Under the pieces are notes generated by a model, which was given only the letters and a program-made list of their open reading frames with translations, ran no database searches and had not been told where the DNA came from. Of a stretch of DNA of 64,000 bases, positions 31,339-40,507 are shown in pieces. The stretch comes from Streptomyces angustmyceticus (lineage in GTDB: Bacteria; Actinomycetota; Actinomycetes; Streptomycetales; Streptomycetaceae). The stretch is taken from positions 5,245,501 through 5,309,500 of the forward strand of contig NZ_CP082945.1 in NCBI RefSeq assembly GCF_019933235.1, given 5' to 3'. Each line of letters opens with the position of its first letter. Positions within the stretch are counted from its first letter, which is position 1. Made by a program: the position numbers and the translations under genes.

Positions 31339-32490
31339 GTGACACGCACGACCGTACGCATCGCCATGAACGGCGTGACCGGGCGCATGGGACAGCGACA
31401 GCACCTGGTCCGCTCCCTCCTCGCCCTGCGGGAACAGGGCGGTCTCGCCCTGGCCGACGGCACGGTGATCTGGCCCGAACCGGTGCTCGTCGGCCGCAGC
31501 GCGCCCAAGCTGCGGGCCCTGGCCGAACGGCACGGCCTGGAGCACTGGAGCCGCGACCTCGACGCCGTCCTGGGCGACGACACCATCGGCGTCTACTTCG
31601 ACGCCCAGATCACCGCCGCCCGCGAGGAGGCCGTGAAGAAGGCCATCGCCGCCGGAAAGCACCTCTACGTCGAGAAGCCCACCGCGAGCAGCCTCGCGGG
31701 CGCGCTGGAGCTGGCCCGGCTGGCCCGGGAGGCGGGCGTCAAGAACGGCGTCGTCCAGGACAAGCTCTTCCTGCCCGGCCTGCGCAAGCTCCGCCGCCTC
31801 GTCGAGGGCGGCTTCTTCGGCCGCGTCCTGTCCGTACGGGGCGAGTTCGGCTACTGGGTCTTCGAGGGCGACTGGCAGGAGGCGCAGCGCCCCTCCTGGA
31901 ACTACCGCGCCGAGGACGGCGGCGGCATCGCGGCCGACATGTTCCCGCACTGGGAGTACGTCCTGCACGAGCTGTTCGGGCCGGTCGAGTCCGTCCAGGC
32001 GCACCTGGCCACCCACCTCCCGCGCCGCTGGGACGAGTCGGGCACCCCGTACGCGGCCACCGCCGACGACGCCGCCTACGGCATCTTCGGACTGGCCGGC
32101 GGCATCGTCGCGCAGATCAACTCCTCCTGGGCGGTCCGGGTGCACCGCGACGAACTCGTCGAGTTCCAGGTCGACGGCACCGAGGGCTCGGCCGTCGCGG
32201 GCCCGCGCCACTGCCGCGTCCAGCACCGCGCCCACACCCCCAAACCGGTCTGGAACCCCGACCTGCCGGCCTCCGAGCCGTTCCGCGCGCAGTGGCACGA
32301 GGTCCCCGACAACGCCGTCTTCGACAACGCGTTCAAGGTGCAGTGGGAGCTGTTCCTGCGGCACGTCGTCCGCGACGAGCCCTGGCGCTGGGACCTGGCG
32401 GCGGGCGCCCGGGGCGTGCGCCTCGCCGAACTGGCCCGCCGGTCCTCGGCGGAGGGCCGCCGCCTGGCCGTACCGGAGCCGGGCCGGTGA
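31339..32490 (+). CDS. Gfo/Idh/MocA family oxidoreductase
   Basis: 383 residues. It has the N-terminal Rossmann fold (VRIAMNGVTGRMGQRQ in place of the usual GxGxxG), HLYVEKPTA (the EKP motif with catalytic Lys) and a C-terminal Gfo/Idh domain with DMFPHWEYVLHELFG. These enzymes oxidise a sugar, cyclitol or glycoside hydroxyl with NAD(P). GTG 31339 is the chosen start, since the frame is open further left through non-coding sequence. Its stop overlaps the GTG of the DUF993 gene (GTGA). It is the first gene of a tightly coupled three-gene operon with an aldolase-like and an isomerase-like protein. Substrate unknown. Confidence 0.85.
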   Translation: MTRTTVRIAMNGVTGRMGQRQHLVRSLLALREQGGLALADGTVIWPEPVLVGRSAPKLRALAERHGLEHWSRDLDAVLGDDTIGVYFDAQITAAREEAVKKAIAAGKHLYVEKPTASSLAGALELARLAREAGVKNGVVQDKLFLPGLRKLRRLVEGGFFGRVLSVRGEFGYWVFEGDWQEAQRPSWNYRAEDGGGIAADMFPHWEYVLHELFGPVESVQAHLATHLPRRWDESGTPYAATADDAAYGIFGLAGGIVAQINSSWAVRVHRDELVEFQVDGTEGSAVAGPRHCRVQHRAHTPKPVWNPDLPASEPFRAQWHEVPDNAVFDNAFKVQWELFLRHVVRDEPWRWDLAAGARGVRLAELARRSSAEGRRLAVPEPGR

Positions 32491-33683
32491 CCGCGCCCCA
32501 GGACCCCGCGGCGGACCCCTCGGCCCCCGGGACGCCTCCCGCGGCAGCCCGCACCGCCCCCTCCGCGCCGGACGCCGCCCCCGGCGCCCGCCCGGTCCCC
32601 GCACACCCCCCGTCGCGCTCCCGTACGGTCCTCGCCGCCGCCCATGTGGTCGCCGACCCCCACACCACCACCCCGGACGGCCCGGCCGCCGTCGACTGGG
32701 ACGCCACCCTCGCCTTCCGGCACCACCTGTGGGCGCACGGCCTGGGCGTGGCCGAGGCGATGGACACCGCGCAGCGCGGCGCGGGCCTGGACTGGCCCGC
32801 CGCGGCCGAGCTGATCCGGCGCTCCGCCGCCGAGGCCAGGACCGTCGGCGGCCTGCTCGCCTGCGGCGCCGGAACCGACCAACTGGCGCCGCACGAAACC
32901 TCCTTGGACCGCATCCGCGGCGCCTACGAGGAGCAGCTCGGGCTCGTCGAGGACGCCGGTGCCCGTCCCGTCCTGATGGCGTCCCGTCAGCTCGCCGCGG
33001 CCGCCACCGGCCCGGAGGACTACCGCGCCCTCTACTGCCACCTCCTGCGCCAGGCCGCCCGGCCGGTGATCCTGCACTGGCTGGGGCCGGTGTTCGACCC
33101 GGCGCTGGCGGGCTACTGGGGCAGCGTCGACCCGGACGCCGCCACCGAGACCCTCCTCGCGATCGTCGCCGACCACCCCGGAAAGGTGGACGGCGTCAAG
33201 GTCTCCCTGCTGGACCCCGCCCGGGAGGTGGCACTGCGCCGCCGGCTGCCGCCGGCCGTGCGCTGCTACACCGGCGACGACTTCCACTACCCGGAGCTGA
33301 TCGCCGGCGACGAGCACGGCGCCAGCCACGCCCTGCTGGGCGTCTTCGACCCGCTCGCCCCCCTCGCCGCCGCTGCCGTGCGCCTCCTGGACGGCGGGGA
33401 CACCGCGGGGTTCCGGGCCGCCCTGGACCCCACCGTCGCGCTCGCCCGGCACCTCTTCGAGGCACCCACCCGCCACTACAGGACCGGCATCGTCCTGCTG
33501 GCCTGGCTGGCGGGCCACCAGTCCCACTTCGCCATGGTCGGCGGCCTGCAGTCGGCCCGCTCCCTGCCCCACCTGCGGCGCGCCCACCAACTCGCCGACC
33601 GGCTCGGCCTGTTCCCCGACCCGGAACTCGCCGCCCACCGGATGCGCCGGCTGCTCGCCGGCCACGGGGCGGGGGACGCGTGA
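32487..33683 (+). CDS. DUF993 protein (dihydrodipicolinate-synthase-like TIM barrel)
   Basis: 398 residues. After a Pro/Ala-rich 45-residue N-terminus comes a TIM barrel of the DUF993 group, related to dihydrodipicolinate synthase/N-acetylneuraminate lyase: WAHGLGVAEAMDTAQRG, LACGAGTDQLAP, RPVILHWLGPVFDPALAGYWG, VDGVKVSLLD (Lys in the Schiff-base position) and CYTGDDFHYPEL. It probably catalyses a retro-aldol or dehydration step on a keto acid or keto sugar. GTG 32487 overlaps the oxidoreductase stop, and its own stop overlaps the next GTG, so all three are made in equal amounts. Confidence 0.8.
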   Translation: MTAPQDPAADPSAPGTPPAAARTAPSAPDAAPGARPVPAHPPSRSRTVLAAAHVVADPHTTTPDGPAAVDWDATLAFRHHLWAHGLGVAEAMDTAQRGAGLDWPAAAELIRRSAAEARTVGGLLACGAGTDQLAPHETSLDRIRGAYEEQLGLVEDAGARPVLMASRQLAAAATGPEDYRALYCHLLRQAARPVILHWLGPVFDPALAGYWGSVDPDAATETLLAIVADHPGKVDGVKVSLLDPAREVALRRRLPPAVRCYTGDDFHYPELIAGDEHGASHALLGVFDPLAPLAAAAVRLLDGGDTAGFRAALDPTVALARHLFEAPTRHYRTGIVLLAWLAGHQSHFAMVGGLQSARSLPHLRRAHQLADRLGLFPDPELAAHRMRRLLAGHGAGDA

Positions 33684-34537
33684 ACGACGCCGCCCCGGGC
33701 CTCCTCGACCGGCTCAGCCTCAACCAGCAGACCGTCCGGCAGTGGTCGCTGCCCGAACTGGCCGACGGCTGCGCCCGGGCCGGTGTACGGGGCGTGGGCC
33801 TGTGGCGCGCCCCGGTGCGGGAGTACGGGGTGGCCGCGGCCGCCCGGCTCCTGCGGGACGCCGGGCTGCGGGTCACCAGCCTGTGCCGGGGCGGCTTCCT
33901 CACCGCTCCGGACCCGGCCGGGCGGGCGGCCGCCCTGGACGACAACCGGGCGGCCGTCGACGAGGCGGCCGCCCTCGGGACCGACACCCTGGTCCTGGTC
34001 GCCGGCGGCCTGCCGCCCGGCAGCCGGGACCTCACGGGCGCCCGGGAGCGGGTCGCCGAGGCACTGGCCGTACTGGGCCCCTACGCCGGGCAGCGGGGCG
34101 TCCGGCTGGCCCTGGAACCCCTGCACCCCATGTACGCCGCGGACCGCTGCGTGGTCTCCACCCTCGCCCAGGCCCTCGACCTCGCCGAGCGGTTCCCCGC
34201 CGGACAGGTGGGCGTGGTCGTCGACACCTACCACCTGTGGTGGGACGACACCGTCGGCACCCAGATCGCCCGCGCCGGCGGCACAGGCGGGGCCGGGTCC
34301 CGGATCGCCGCCTTCCAGCTCGCCGACTGGATCACCCCGCTGCCCGAGGGCGCCCTGCTGGGGCGCGGGCAGTTGGGGGACGGCGCGGTGGACCTGCGGT
34401 GGTTCCGCGAACGCGTCGAGGCGGCCGGCTACCGGGGGCCGGTCGAGGTCGAGATCTTCCACCCGGCGCTGTGGGCCCGCGACGGCGCGGACGTGCTGGC
34501 CGAGGTCGTGGACCGCTTCCGCACCCACGTCGCCTGA
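33680..34537 (+). CDS. Sugar phosphate isomerase/epimerase (TIM barrel)
   Basis: 285 residues, xylose-isomerase-like fold: LNQQTVRQWSLPELADGCARAG, RLALEPLHPMYAADRC (Glu ligand), VGVVVDTYHLWWD (Asp/His), FQLADWITPLP and PVEVEIFHPALWARDG (final Glu). Metal-dependent isomerase, epimerase or dehydratase acting on a keto sugar or inosose. GTG 33680 overlaps the DUF993 stop (GTGA). Together the operon reads as oxidation, isomerisation/elimination and carbon-carbon cleavage of an unidentified sugar or cyclitol. A stem-loop at 34751-34783 lies after it. Confidence 0.82.
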   Translation: MNDAAPGLLDRLSLNQQTVRQWSLPELADGCARAGVRGVGLWRAPVREYGVAAAARLLRDAGLRVTSLCRGGFLTAPDPAGRAAALDDNRAAVDEAAALGTDTLVLVAGGLPPGSRDLTGARERVAEALAVLGPYAGQRGVRLALEPLHPMYAADRCVVSTLAQALDLAERFPAGQVGVVVDTYHLWWDDTVGTQIARAGGTGGAGSRIAAFQLADWITPLPEGALLGRGQLGDGAVDLRWFRERVEAAGYRGPVEVEIFHPALWARDGADVLAEVVDRFRTHVA

Positions 34538-34750
34538 CGGGACGGGGCGCGGCCCGCACCCGCACGACGAGTCGCGGGGCGCCCGACGGGACGCGGCCCG
34601 CGGCGCACGGCGGGACGCCGTGCACAGCCCGTGCCGGAGAAACAACTCAGCGGATGCGCGCAACCGTTGGCCCTCCACAAAGGTCATAGCTGACGCCGGT
34701 CCCGAAGGGGAGGGGCCCGGGGGGGACCCGGGACCGGCGTGGAGGGGGAA

Positions 34751-34783
34751 TCGAGGGGCCCGACCATCGGACGGGCCCCTCGA
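34751..34783 (+). terminator. Stem-loop upstream of the RecD2-like gene
   Basis: TCGAGGGGCCCG (34751-34762) pairs with CGGGCCCCTCGA (34772-34783), 12 bp with a 9-base loop. It probably ends transcripts from the isomerase operon. Confidence 0.6.
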
Positions 34784-34845
34784 GGGGAGCTCGGGCCGAC
34801 GGCATCCGGAGCCCGGCCTCCCGGCGCGTTGTCGGACCCCGGCGG

Positions 34846-34851
34846 TACGGT
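34846..34851 (+). promoter_or_regulatory. Candidate -10 box, leaderless RecD2-like gene
   Basis: TACGGT lies 6 bases before ATG 34858, and no ribosome-binding site precedes the start codon. No clear -35 is visible. Confidence 0.35.
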
Positions 34852-34857
34852 CGTTCC

Positions 34858-37071
34858 ATGGTCAACGCAGCCGTGGTCGAAGGGGTCCTGGAGCGGATCA
34901 CCTACGCCAACGAGGAGAACGGCTACACCGTCGCACGGGTCGACACCGGCCGCGGCGCGGGCGACCTGCTGACCGTCGTCGGCGCGCTGCTCGGGGCGCA
35001 GCCGGGCGAATCGCTGCGCATGGAGGGCCGCTGGGGCTCCCACCCCCAGTACGGCAAGCAGTTCACCGTCGAGAACTACACCACCGTCCTGCCCGCCACC
35101 ATCCAGGGCATCCGCCGCTATCTGGGCTCCGGCCTGATCAAGGGCATCGGCCCGCGGATCGCCGACCGCATCGTCGAACACTTCGGCACGGACACCCTCG
35201 ACATCATCGAGACCACCCCCGCACGTCTGGTGGAGGTGCCGGGCCTGGGCCCCAAGCGCACGAAGATGATCGGCGCCGCCTGGGAGGAACAGAAGGCCAT
35301 CAAGGAGGTCATGGTCTTCCTCCAGGGCGTCGGTGTCTCCACCTCCATCGCCGTGCGGATCTACAAGAAGTACGGCGACGCCTCCATCTCCGTCGTCCGC
35401 AATCAGCCCTACCGCCTGGCCGCCGACGTCTGGGGCATCGGCTTCCTGACCGCCGACCGCATCGCGCAGTCGGTGGGCATCCCGCACGACAGCCCCGACC
35501 GCGTCAAGGCGGGCCTGCAGTACGCGCTGTCGCAGTCCACGGACCAGGGCCACTGCTTCCTGCCCGAGGAGCAACTGATCGCCGACGCGGTGAAGTTGCT
35601 CCAGGTGGACACCGGCCTGGTCATCGACTGTCTGGGCGAGCTGGCCGCCGACCCGGAGGGCGTGGTGCGCGAGCAGGTGCCCGGCGACGCGGAGGGCGCG
35701 CCGCCGGTCACCGCCGTCTACCTGGTGCCCTTCCACCGCGCCGAGATCTCCCTGGCCGGCCGGCTGACCCGGCTGCTGCGCACCGGCGAAGACCGGATGC
35801 CGGCCTTCCAGGACGTCGACTGGGACCGGGCGCTGGCCTGGCTGGCGCGGCGCACGGGCGCCGAGCTGGCCCCCGAGCAGCAGCAGGCGGTGCGGCTGGC
35901 GCTGACCGAGAAGGTCGCGGTGCTCACCGGCGGGCCGGGCTGCGGCAAGTCCTTCACCGTCCGGTCCGTCGTCGAACTGGCCCGCGCCAAGAAGGCCACG
36001 GTGGCGCTGGCGGCGCCCACGGGCCGGGCGGCCAAGCGGCTCTCGGAGCTGACCGGCGCCGAGGCGTCCACGGTCCACCGCCTCCTGGAACTCAAGCCCG
36101 GCGGGGACGCCGCCTACGACGCCGACCGGCCGCTGGACGCCGATCTGGTGGTCGTCGACGAGGCCTCGATGCTGGACCTGCTGCTCGCCAACAAGCTGGT
36201 CAAGGCGGTGCCGCCGGGCGCCCACCTGCTGCTCGTCGGGGACGTCGACCAGCTGCCGTCGGTCGGCGCGGGCGAGGTGCTGCGCGATCTGCTCGACGGC
36301 TCCGGCCCGGTGCCGGCGGTCCGGCTGACCCGGATCTTCCGGCAGGCCCAGCAGTCCGGGGTGGTCACCAACGCCCACCGCATCAACTCCGGCGTCCCGC
36401 CGCTGACGACCGGGCTGTCGGACTTCTTCCTGTTCGCCGAGGAGGACGCCGAGGAGGCCGGACGGCTGGCGGTGGACGTCGCGGCCCGCCGGATCCCCGC
36501 GAAGTTCGGCCTCGACCCGCGCCGGGACGTCCAGGTCCTCACCCCGATGCACCGCGGCCCGGCCGGTGCGGGCGCCCTGAACGGCCTGCTCCAGCAGGCC
36601 GTCACCCCCGCCCGCCCCGATCTTCCCGAGCGCCGCTTCGGCGGCCGGGTCTTCCGCGTCGGCGACAAGGTCACGCAGATCAGGAACAACTACGAAAAAG
36701 GCCGCAACGGCGTCTTCAACGGCACGGTCGGCGTGGTCACCGCCCTGGACTCCGACGAGCAGCGGCTGACCGTGCGCACCGACGAGGACGAGGAGGTCCC
36801 CTACGACTTCGACGAACTCGACGAACTCGCCCACGCCTATGCCGTGACGATCCACCGCTCGCAGGGTAGTGAGTACCCAGCGGTGGTGATTCCGGTCACC
36901 ACCAGTGCCTGGATGATGCTGCAGCGCAATTTGCTGTATACCGCAGTGACCCGGGCAAAGCGCTTGGTGGTGCTGGTCGGCTCCCGCAAGGCGTTGGGGC
37001 AGGCCGTCCGCACGGTATCCGCCGGTCGGCGGTGTACGGCGCTCGATCACCGGCTCGCCGGTGCGATGTGA
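34858..37071 (+). CDS. recD2: RecD2-like ATP-dependent DNA helicase (SF1B)
   Basis: 737 residues. The N-terminal region has the helix-hairpin-helix-type repeats of RecD2 (GSGLIKGIGPRIADRIVEHFG, VEVPGLGPKR, WGIGFLTADRIAQSVG). The helicase motor follows: motif I TGGPGCGKSFT, motif II VVVDEASMLD, motif III LVGDVDQLPSVG, motif IV region RLTRIFRQAQQS, and motif VI YAVTIHRSQGSEYPAVV ... NLLYTAVTRAK. It should unwind DNA 5' to 3' in repair or recombination without RecBC. Length matches RecD2 (about 700-750). ATG 34858 is probably leaderless. Confidence 0.92.
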   Translation: MVNAAVVEGVLERITYANEENGYTVARVDTGRGAGDLLTVVGALLGAQPGESLRMEGRWGSHPQYGKQFTVENYTTVLPATIQGIRRYLGSGLIKGIGPRIADRIVEHFGTDTLDIIETTPARLVEVPGLGPKRTKMIGAAWEEQKAIKEVMVFLQGVGVSTSIAVRIYKKYGDASISVVRNQPYRLAADVWGIGFLTADRIAQSVGIPHDSPDRVKAGLQYALSQSTDQGHCFLPEEQLIADAVKLLQVDTGLVIDCLGELAADPEGVVREQVPGDAEGAPPVTAVYLVPFHRAEISLAGRLTRLLRTGEDRMPAFQDVDWDRALAWLARRTGAELAPEQQQAVRLALTEKVAVLTGGPGCGKSFTVRSVVELARAKKATVALAAPTGRAAKRLSELTGAEASTVHRLLELKPGGDAAYDADRPLDADLVVVDEASMLDLLLANKLVKAVPPGAHLLLVGDVDQLPSVGAGEVLRDLLDGSGPVPAVRLTRIFRQAQQSGVVTNAHRINSGVPPLTTGLSDFFLFAEEDAEEAGRLAVDVAARRIPAKFGLDPRRDVQVLTPMHRGPAGAGALNGLLQQAVTPARPDLPERRFGGRVFRVGDKVTQIRNNYEKGRNGVFNGTVGVVTALDSDEQRLTVRTDEDEEVPYDFDELDELAHAYAVTIHRSQGSEYPAVVIPVTTSAWMMLQRNLLYTAVTRAKRLVVLVGSRKALGQAVRTVSAGRRCTALDHRLAGAM

Positions 37072-37125
37072 GAGGTCACCCCTCTTTCCCATTCGGGGCG
37101 AAGGGGGGCAGGATGGGCACTCAGG

Positions 37126-37149
37126 CGGCACTGAGTGCCGCAGACAGGC
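37126..37149 (+). terminator. Hairpin between recD2-like and gltA
   Basis: GGCACTCA (37126-37133) and TGAGTGCC (37142-37149) form an 8-bp stem with an 8-base loop, 54 bases after the helicase stop and 100 before gltA. It could be a terminator or part of the gltA leader. Confidence 0.45.
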
Positions 37150-37249
37150 CCTATGGCCGACCCCGAGTGCACAACCAAGGCCCAAATGGGGGAAGGTATA
37201 GGCAGTCAGGGCACCTCGAAGAAGAGGCACAACGTCGGTGAGGGATGAC

Positions 37250-38539
<1,290 letters not shown>

Positions 38540-38573
38540 CCCCTTCCGAGGGCAGCCTCCCGCAGAAACGAGA

Positions 38574-38622
38574 AAGCGCCCCGCCTCCGGATCCCCCCAC
38601 GGGTCCAGAGCGCGGGGCGCTT
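38574..38622 (+). terminator. Terminator of gltA
   Basis: AAGCGCCCCGC (38574-38584) pairs perfectly with GCGGGGCGCTT (38612-38622), followed by CCCCTTGT. 34 bases after the gltA stop. Confidence 0.75.
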
Positions 38623-38639
38623 CCCCTTGTCCCGGTTGG

Positions 38640-39021
38640 ATTCCCCCCACGGGATCCGTCCGGGCGTTCCGGGTTGCACCGCGATCTGCCGGGACGCGCA
38701 CATTCGGGAGGGCCGCTCAAAGCTCCCCGGGCGCGTCGCCCCGGCCACGCGTAGCCGGGCACGATCCCCCAAGATCTGCACGGCTGTTGCAGTGCAAGCC
38801 CCGCCGGGGTGCCTGCACTGCCCGGTTAGACTCACGACCCCCCTCAATGGTTACGTTCCCATGAGTGTGATCTGGGTCTCTTGCCATATAGGGGCGAATG
38901 CGGTCAAGGGCCCCGATTTGCAGATCGAGGCCCCCGGGTATGGGTGTTGTGTCAGTTGTAAGGGCCGTGTGAAATTTTTCGAGCACGGGCCGCGTGCAAC
39001 TGCCGGGCCGGGGTCCGCGCC
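38640..39021. ncRNA. Structured non-coding gap downstream of gltA; possible small RNA
   Basis: About 380 bases without a convincing gene and with lower GC than the surroundings (for example the TTGCCATATAGGGG area). Two hairpins are clear. GCAGTGCA (38789-38796) pairs with TGCACTGC (38814-38821) around an inner CCCC/GGGG stem. Near 38918-38945, GGCCCCGAT pairs with ATCGAGGCC. I recall a reported small RNA (scr2736) near the S. coelicolor citrate synthase gene; identity with this region is not established. It also contains the 3' side of the copZ transcript. Confidence 0.4.
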
Positions 39022-39309
39022 TCAGGCCGCCTGCCCCACGAGCTCGTAACCGGCCTCGTCGACGGCCGCCCGCACCGCGTCCTCGTCCAGCGGCGCCTTG
39101 GACGTGACGGTCACCAGGCCGGTGGCCGCGACCGCCTGCACCGAACTCACCCCGGCGAGCTCGCCGATCTCGGACGACACCGCCCCCTCGCAGTGGCCGC
39201 AGGTCATGCCGGTGACCCGGTAGGTGGTGGTCACCTCGCCGACCTGGACGTCGGTGCCGCCGGAGTGGCAGGAGCCTTCGGGGGTGCAGCAGGAGCTGTT
39301 CTCGGCCAT
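39022..39309 (-). CDS. copZ: Heavy-metal-associated domain protein (CopZ-like copper chaperone)
   Basis: 95 residues. A Cys-rich N-terminus (Cys7, Cys8, Cys14, His15) precedes an HMA domain with GMTCGHC (Cys37, Cys40), which binds Cu(I). It would carry copper to a P-type ATPase or the CsoR repressor. ATG 39309 follows AAGGAGA at the right distance; codons further upstream lie in the leader. A CsoR-type operator stands at 39424-39440, so expression is expected to be copper-induced. No copA or csoR gene lies in this window. The N-terminal extension with three extra cysteines is unusual for a plain CopZ. Confidence 0.88.
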   Translation of the reverse strand: MAENSSCCTPEGSCHSGGTDVQVGEVTTTYRVTGMTCGHCEGAVSSEIGELAGVSSVQAVAATGLVTVTSKAPLDEDAVRAAVDEAGYELVGQAA

Positions 39310-39423
39310 GGGGGATTCTCCTTGTGGTGCCGATGTGTTCCGTGTGGTGCCACGCGCCGGGGAGTCGCGGCGTGCCGTGAGTGCCTCCGGCGGCTGCCGC
39401 CGGCTCCCGACCCTCGGCACTCT

Positions 39424-39440
39424 ATACCCCTAGGGGGTAT
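39424..39440. promoter_or_regulatory. CsoR-type copper operator
   Basis: ATACCCCTAGGGGGTAT is a near-perfect palindrome matching the GC-tract operators bound by CsoR in Streptomyces and other actinobacteria. It lies about 115 bases upstream of the copZ ATG and 100 before the DedA gene. Confidence 0.8.
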
Positions 39441-39539
39441 CAATCCAGCATCCGGGGCGCGCCCACCACGTTGCCGCACGCCCCACCACGCGTCAGCCTG
39501 GGGATGACGGGCTCGGGGCGGATCCGAGGAGGCGGCCGT

Positions 39540-40274
39540 ATGGACGTACTCGCCCTCTACGGCCTGCTGGTGCTCACCACGCTGCCACCACTGATCCCCA
39601 ACTCCGCCCTCCTTGTCACGACCGGAGTACTCGCCTCCCGGGGTGAGGTGTTCCTCCCCCTCGTCCTCGTGGTCGTCGGGGGCAGCGCCCTGCTCGGGGA
39701 CCTCCTCATGTACCTCGCCGCACGGCGCTTCGGCGGACCCGTACGCACCTGGATGCGCCGCAACCCCCGCCGCCGCGCCCTGCTGGCCTGGACCTCCCAC
39801 CGCATCCAGCGCTACGGCCTGCCCTTCGTCATCGTCATACGGTTCCTGCCCAGCGGCCGCATCGTCGGCGCCCTGGCCTCCGGGGTCCTGCGCTACCCGC
39901 TGCGCAGATACGCGCTCGGCGCCGCCGTCGCCGAGGCGACCTGGGCCACCTACTCGGTCGGCCTCGGCTACCTGGGCGCCGCCACCACCGGCCGCCCCCT
40001 CTACGCCGTCGCCCTCGGCTTCGGCGTCTCCTGCGCGGTCGCCGCCGTCGGCACCGCGATCCAGTGGGCCACCCGCCGCCGCGCCCTGCACGACCCGCCG
40101 GAGGAGGACGGCGGGGGCGAGGGCAGCGGTACCGCCGGCGGGGGCGGTGGAGCCCGGGGCCAGGAGCCGCCGGGCGACGGGTGGGGCGAGGGGCGCGGCG
40201 GCCGGGCCTCGGCCATGGCGGCGGCGCCGGTGCCGGCGCGATTGCCAGTGGGCGGCCCTGCAGTGCGGACATGA
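39540..40274 (+). CDS. DedA/SNARE-associated family membrane protein
   Basis: 244 residues from ATG 39540 with GGAGG 8 bases upstream; ATG 39504 is a weaker alternative. Several hydrophobic helices and the DedA pattern are visible: PNSALLVTTGVLASRGEV, GGSALLGDLLMYLAARRFG, then FVIVIRFLPSGRIVGALASGVLRYPLRRY, the conserved arginine/proline segment. DedA proteins are thought to be proton-dependent lipid flippases (undecaprenyl phosphate or phospholipid). The last 60 residues are a Gly/Glu-rich cytoplasmic tail ending in a segment unlike the family, perhaps an altered 3' end next to the GNAT remnant. Confidence 0.82.
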   Translation: MDVLALYGLLVLTTLPPLIPNSALLVTTGVLASRGEVFLPLVLVVVGGSALLGDLLMYLAARRFGGPVRTWMRRNPRRRALLAWTSHRIQRYGLPFVIVIRFLPSGRIVGALASGVLRYPLRRYALGAAVAEATWATYSVGLGYLGAATTGRPLYAVALGFGVSCAVAAVGTAIQWATRRRALHDPPEEDGGGEGSGTAGGGGGARGQEPPGDGWGEGRGGRASAMAAAPVPARLPVGGPAVRT

Positions 40275-40284
40275 CGCCGGGGGC

Positions 40285-40473
40285 GTGCTGCCGGAGTTCC
40301 AGGGCCGGGGCATCGCCGTGGCGGCGGCGCGCCGGGTCATCGCGGCGGCCGGGGCCGGGGGCCGCTACCGCTCGCTGCACGCCTTCCCCTCGGCCGACCA
40401 CGCCGCGCCCAACGCCGTCTGCCGCAACGCGGGCTCCCGGATCGGACGGCTCACCTGCGTGGGGCCGGGCTCC
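40285..40473 (+). pseudogene. GNAT acetyltransferase remnant (C-terminal fragment)
   Basis: In frame 1, about 63 codons read VLPEFQGRGIAVAAARRVIA, then SLHAFPSADHAAPNAVCRNAG, which is the acetyl-CoA loop and C-terminal part of a GNAT enzyme. No start codon or N-terminal half precedes it; DedA ends 10 bases upstream in another frame. It is best read as the decayed end of a lost gene. Confidence 0.6.
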
Positions 40474-40507
40474 CGGCCCGGGGACGGCTCACCCGCCCGG
40501 GAACGGC

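Larger units (their letters stand above)
34538..34857 (+). other. Intergenic region before the RecD2-like gene
   Basis: 320 bases without a credible gene. It holds C/G-rich sequence, a stem-loop at 34751-34783 (listed) and the recD2-like promoter near 34846. Otherwise nothing was recognised. Confidence 0.5.

Noticed and set aside
38860..39049. Short plus-strand frame beginning MSVIWVSCHIGANAV with several cysteines
   Set aside because: No ribosome site, no similarity recognised, and its 3' part runs antisense into copZ. Kept only as part of the non-coding gap.
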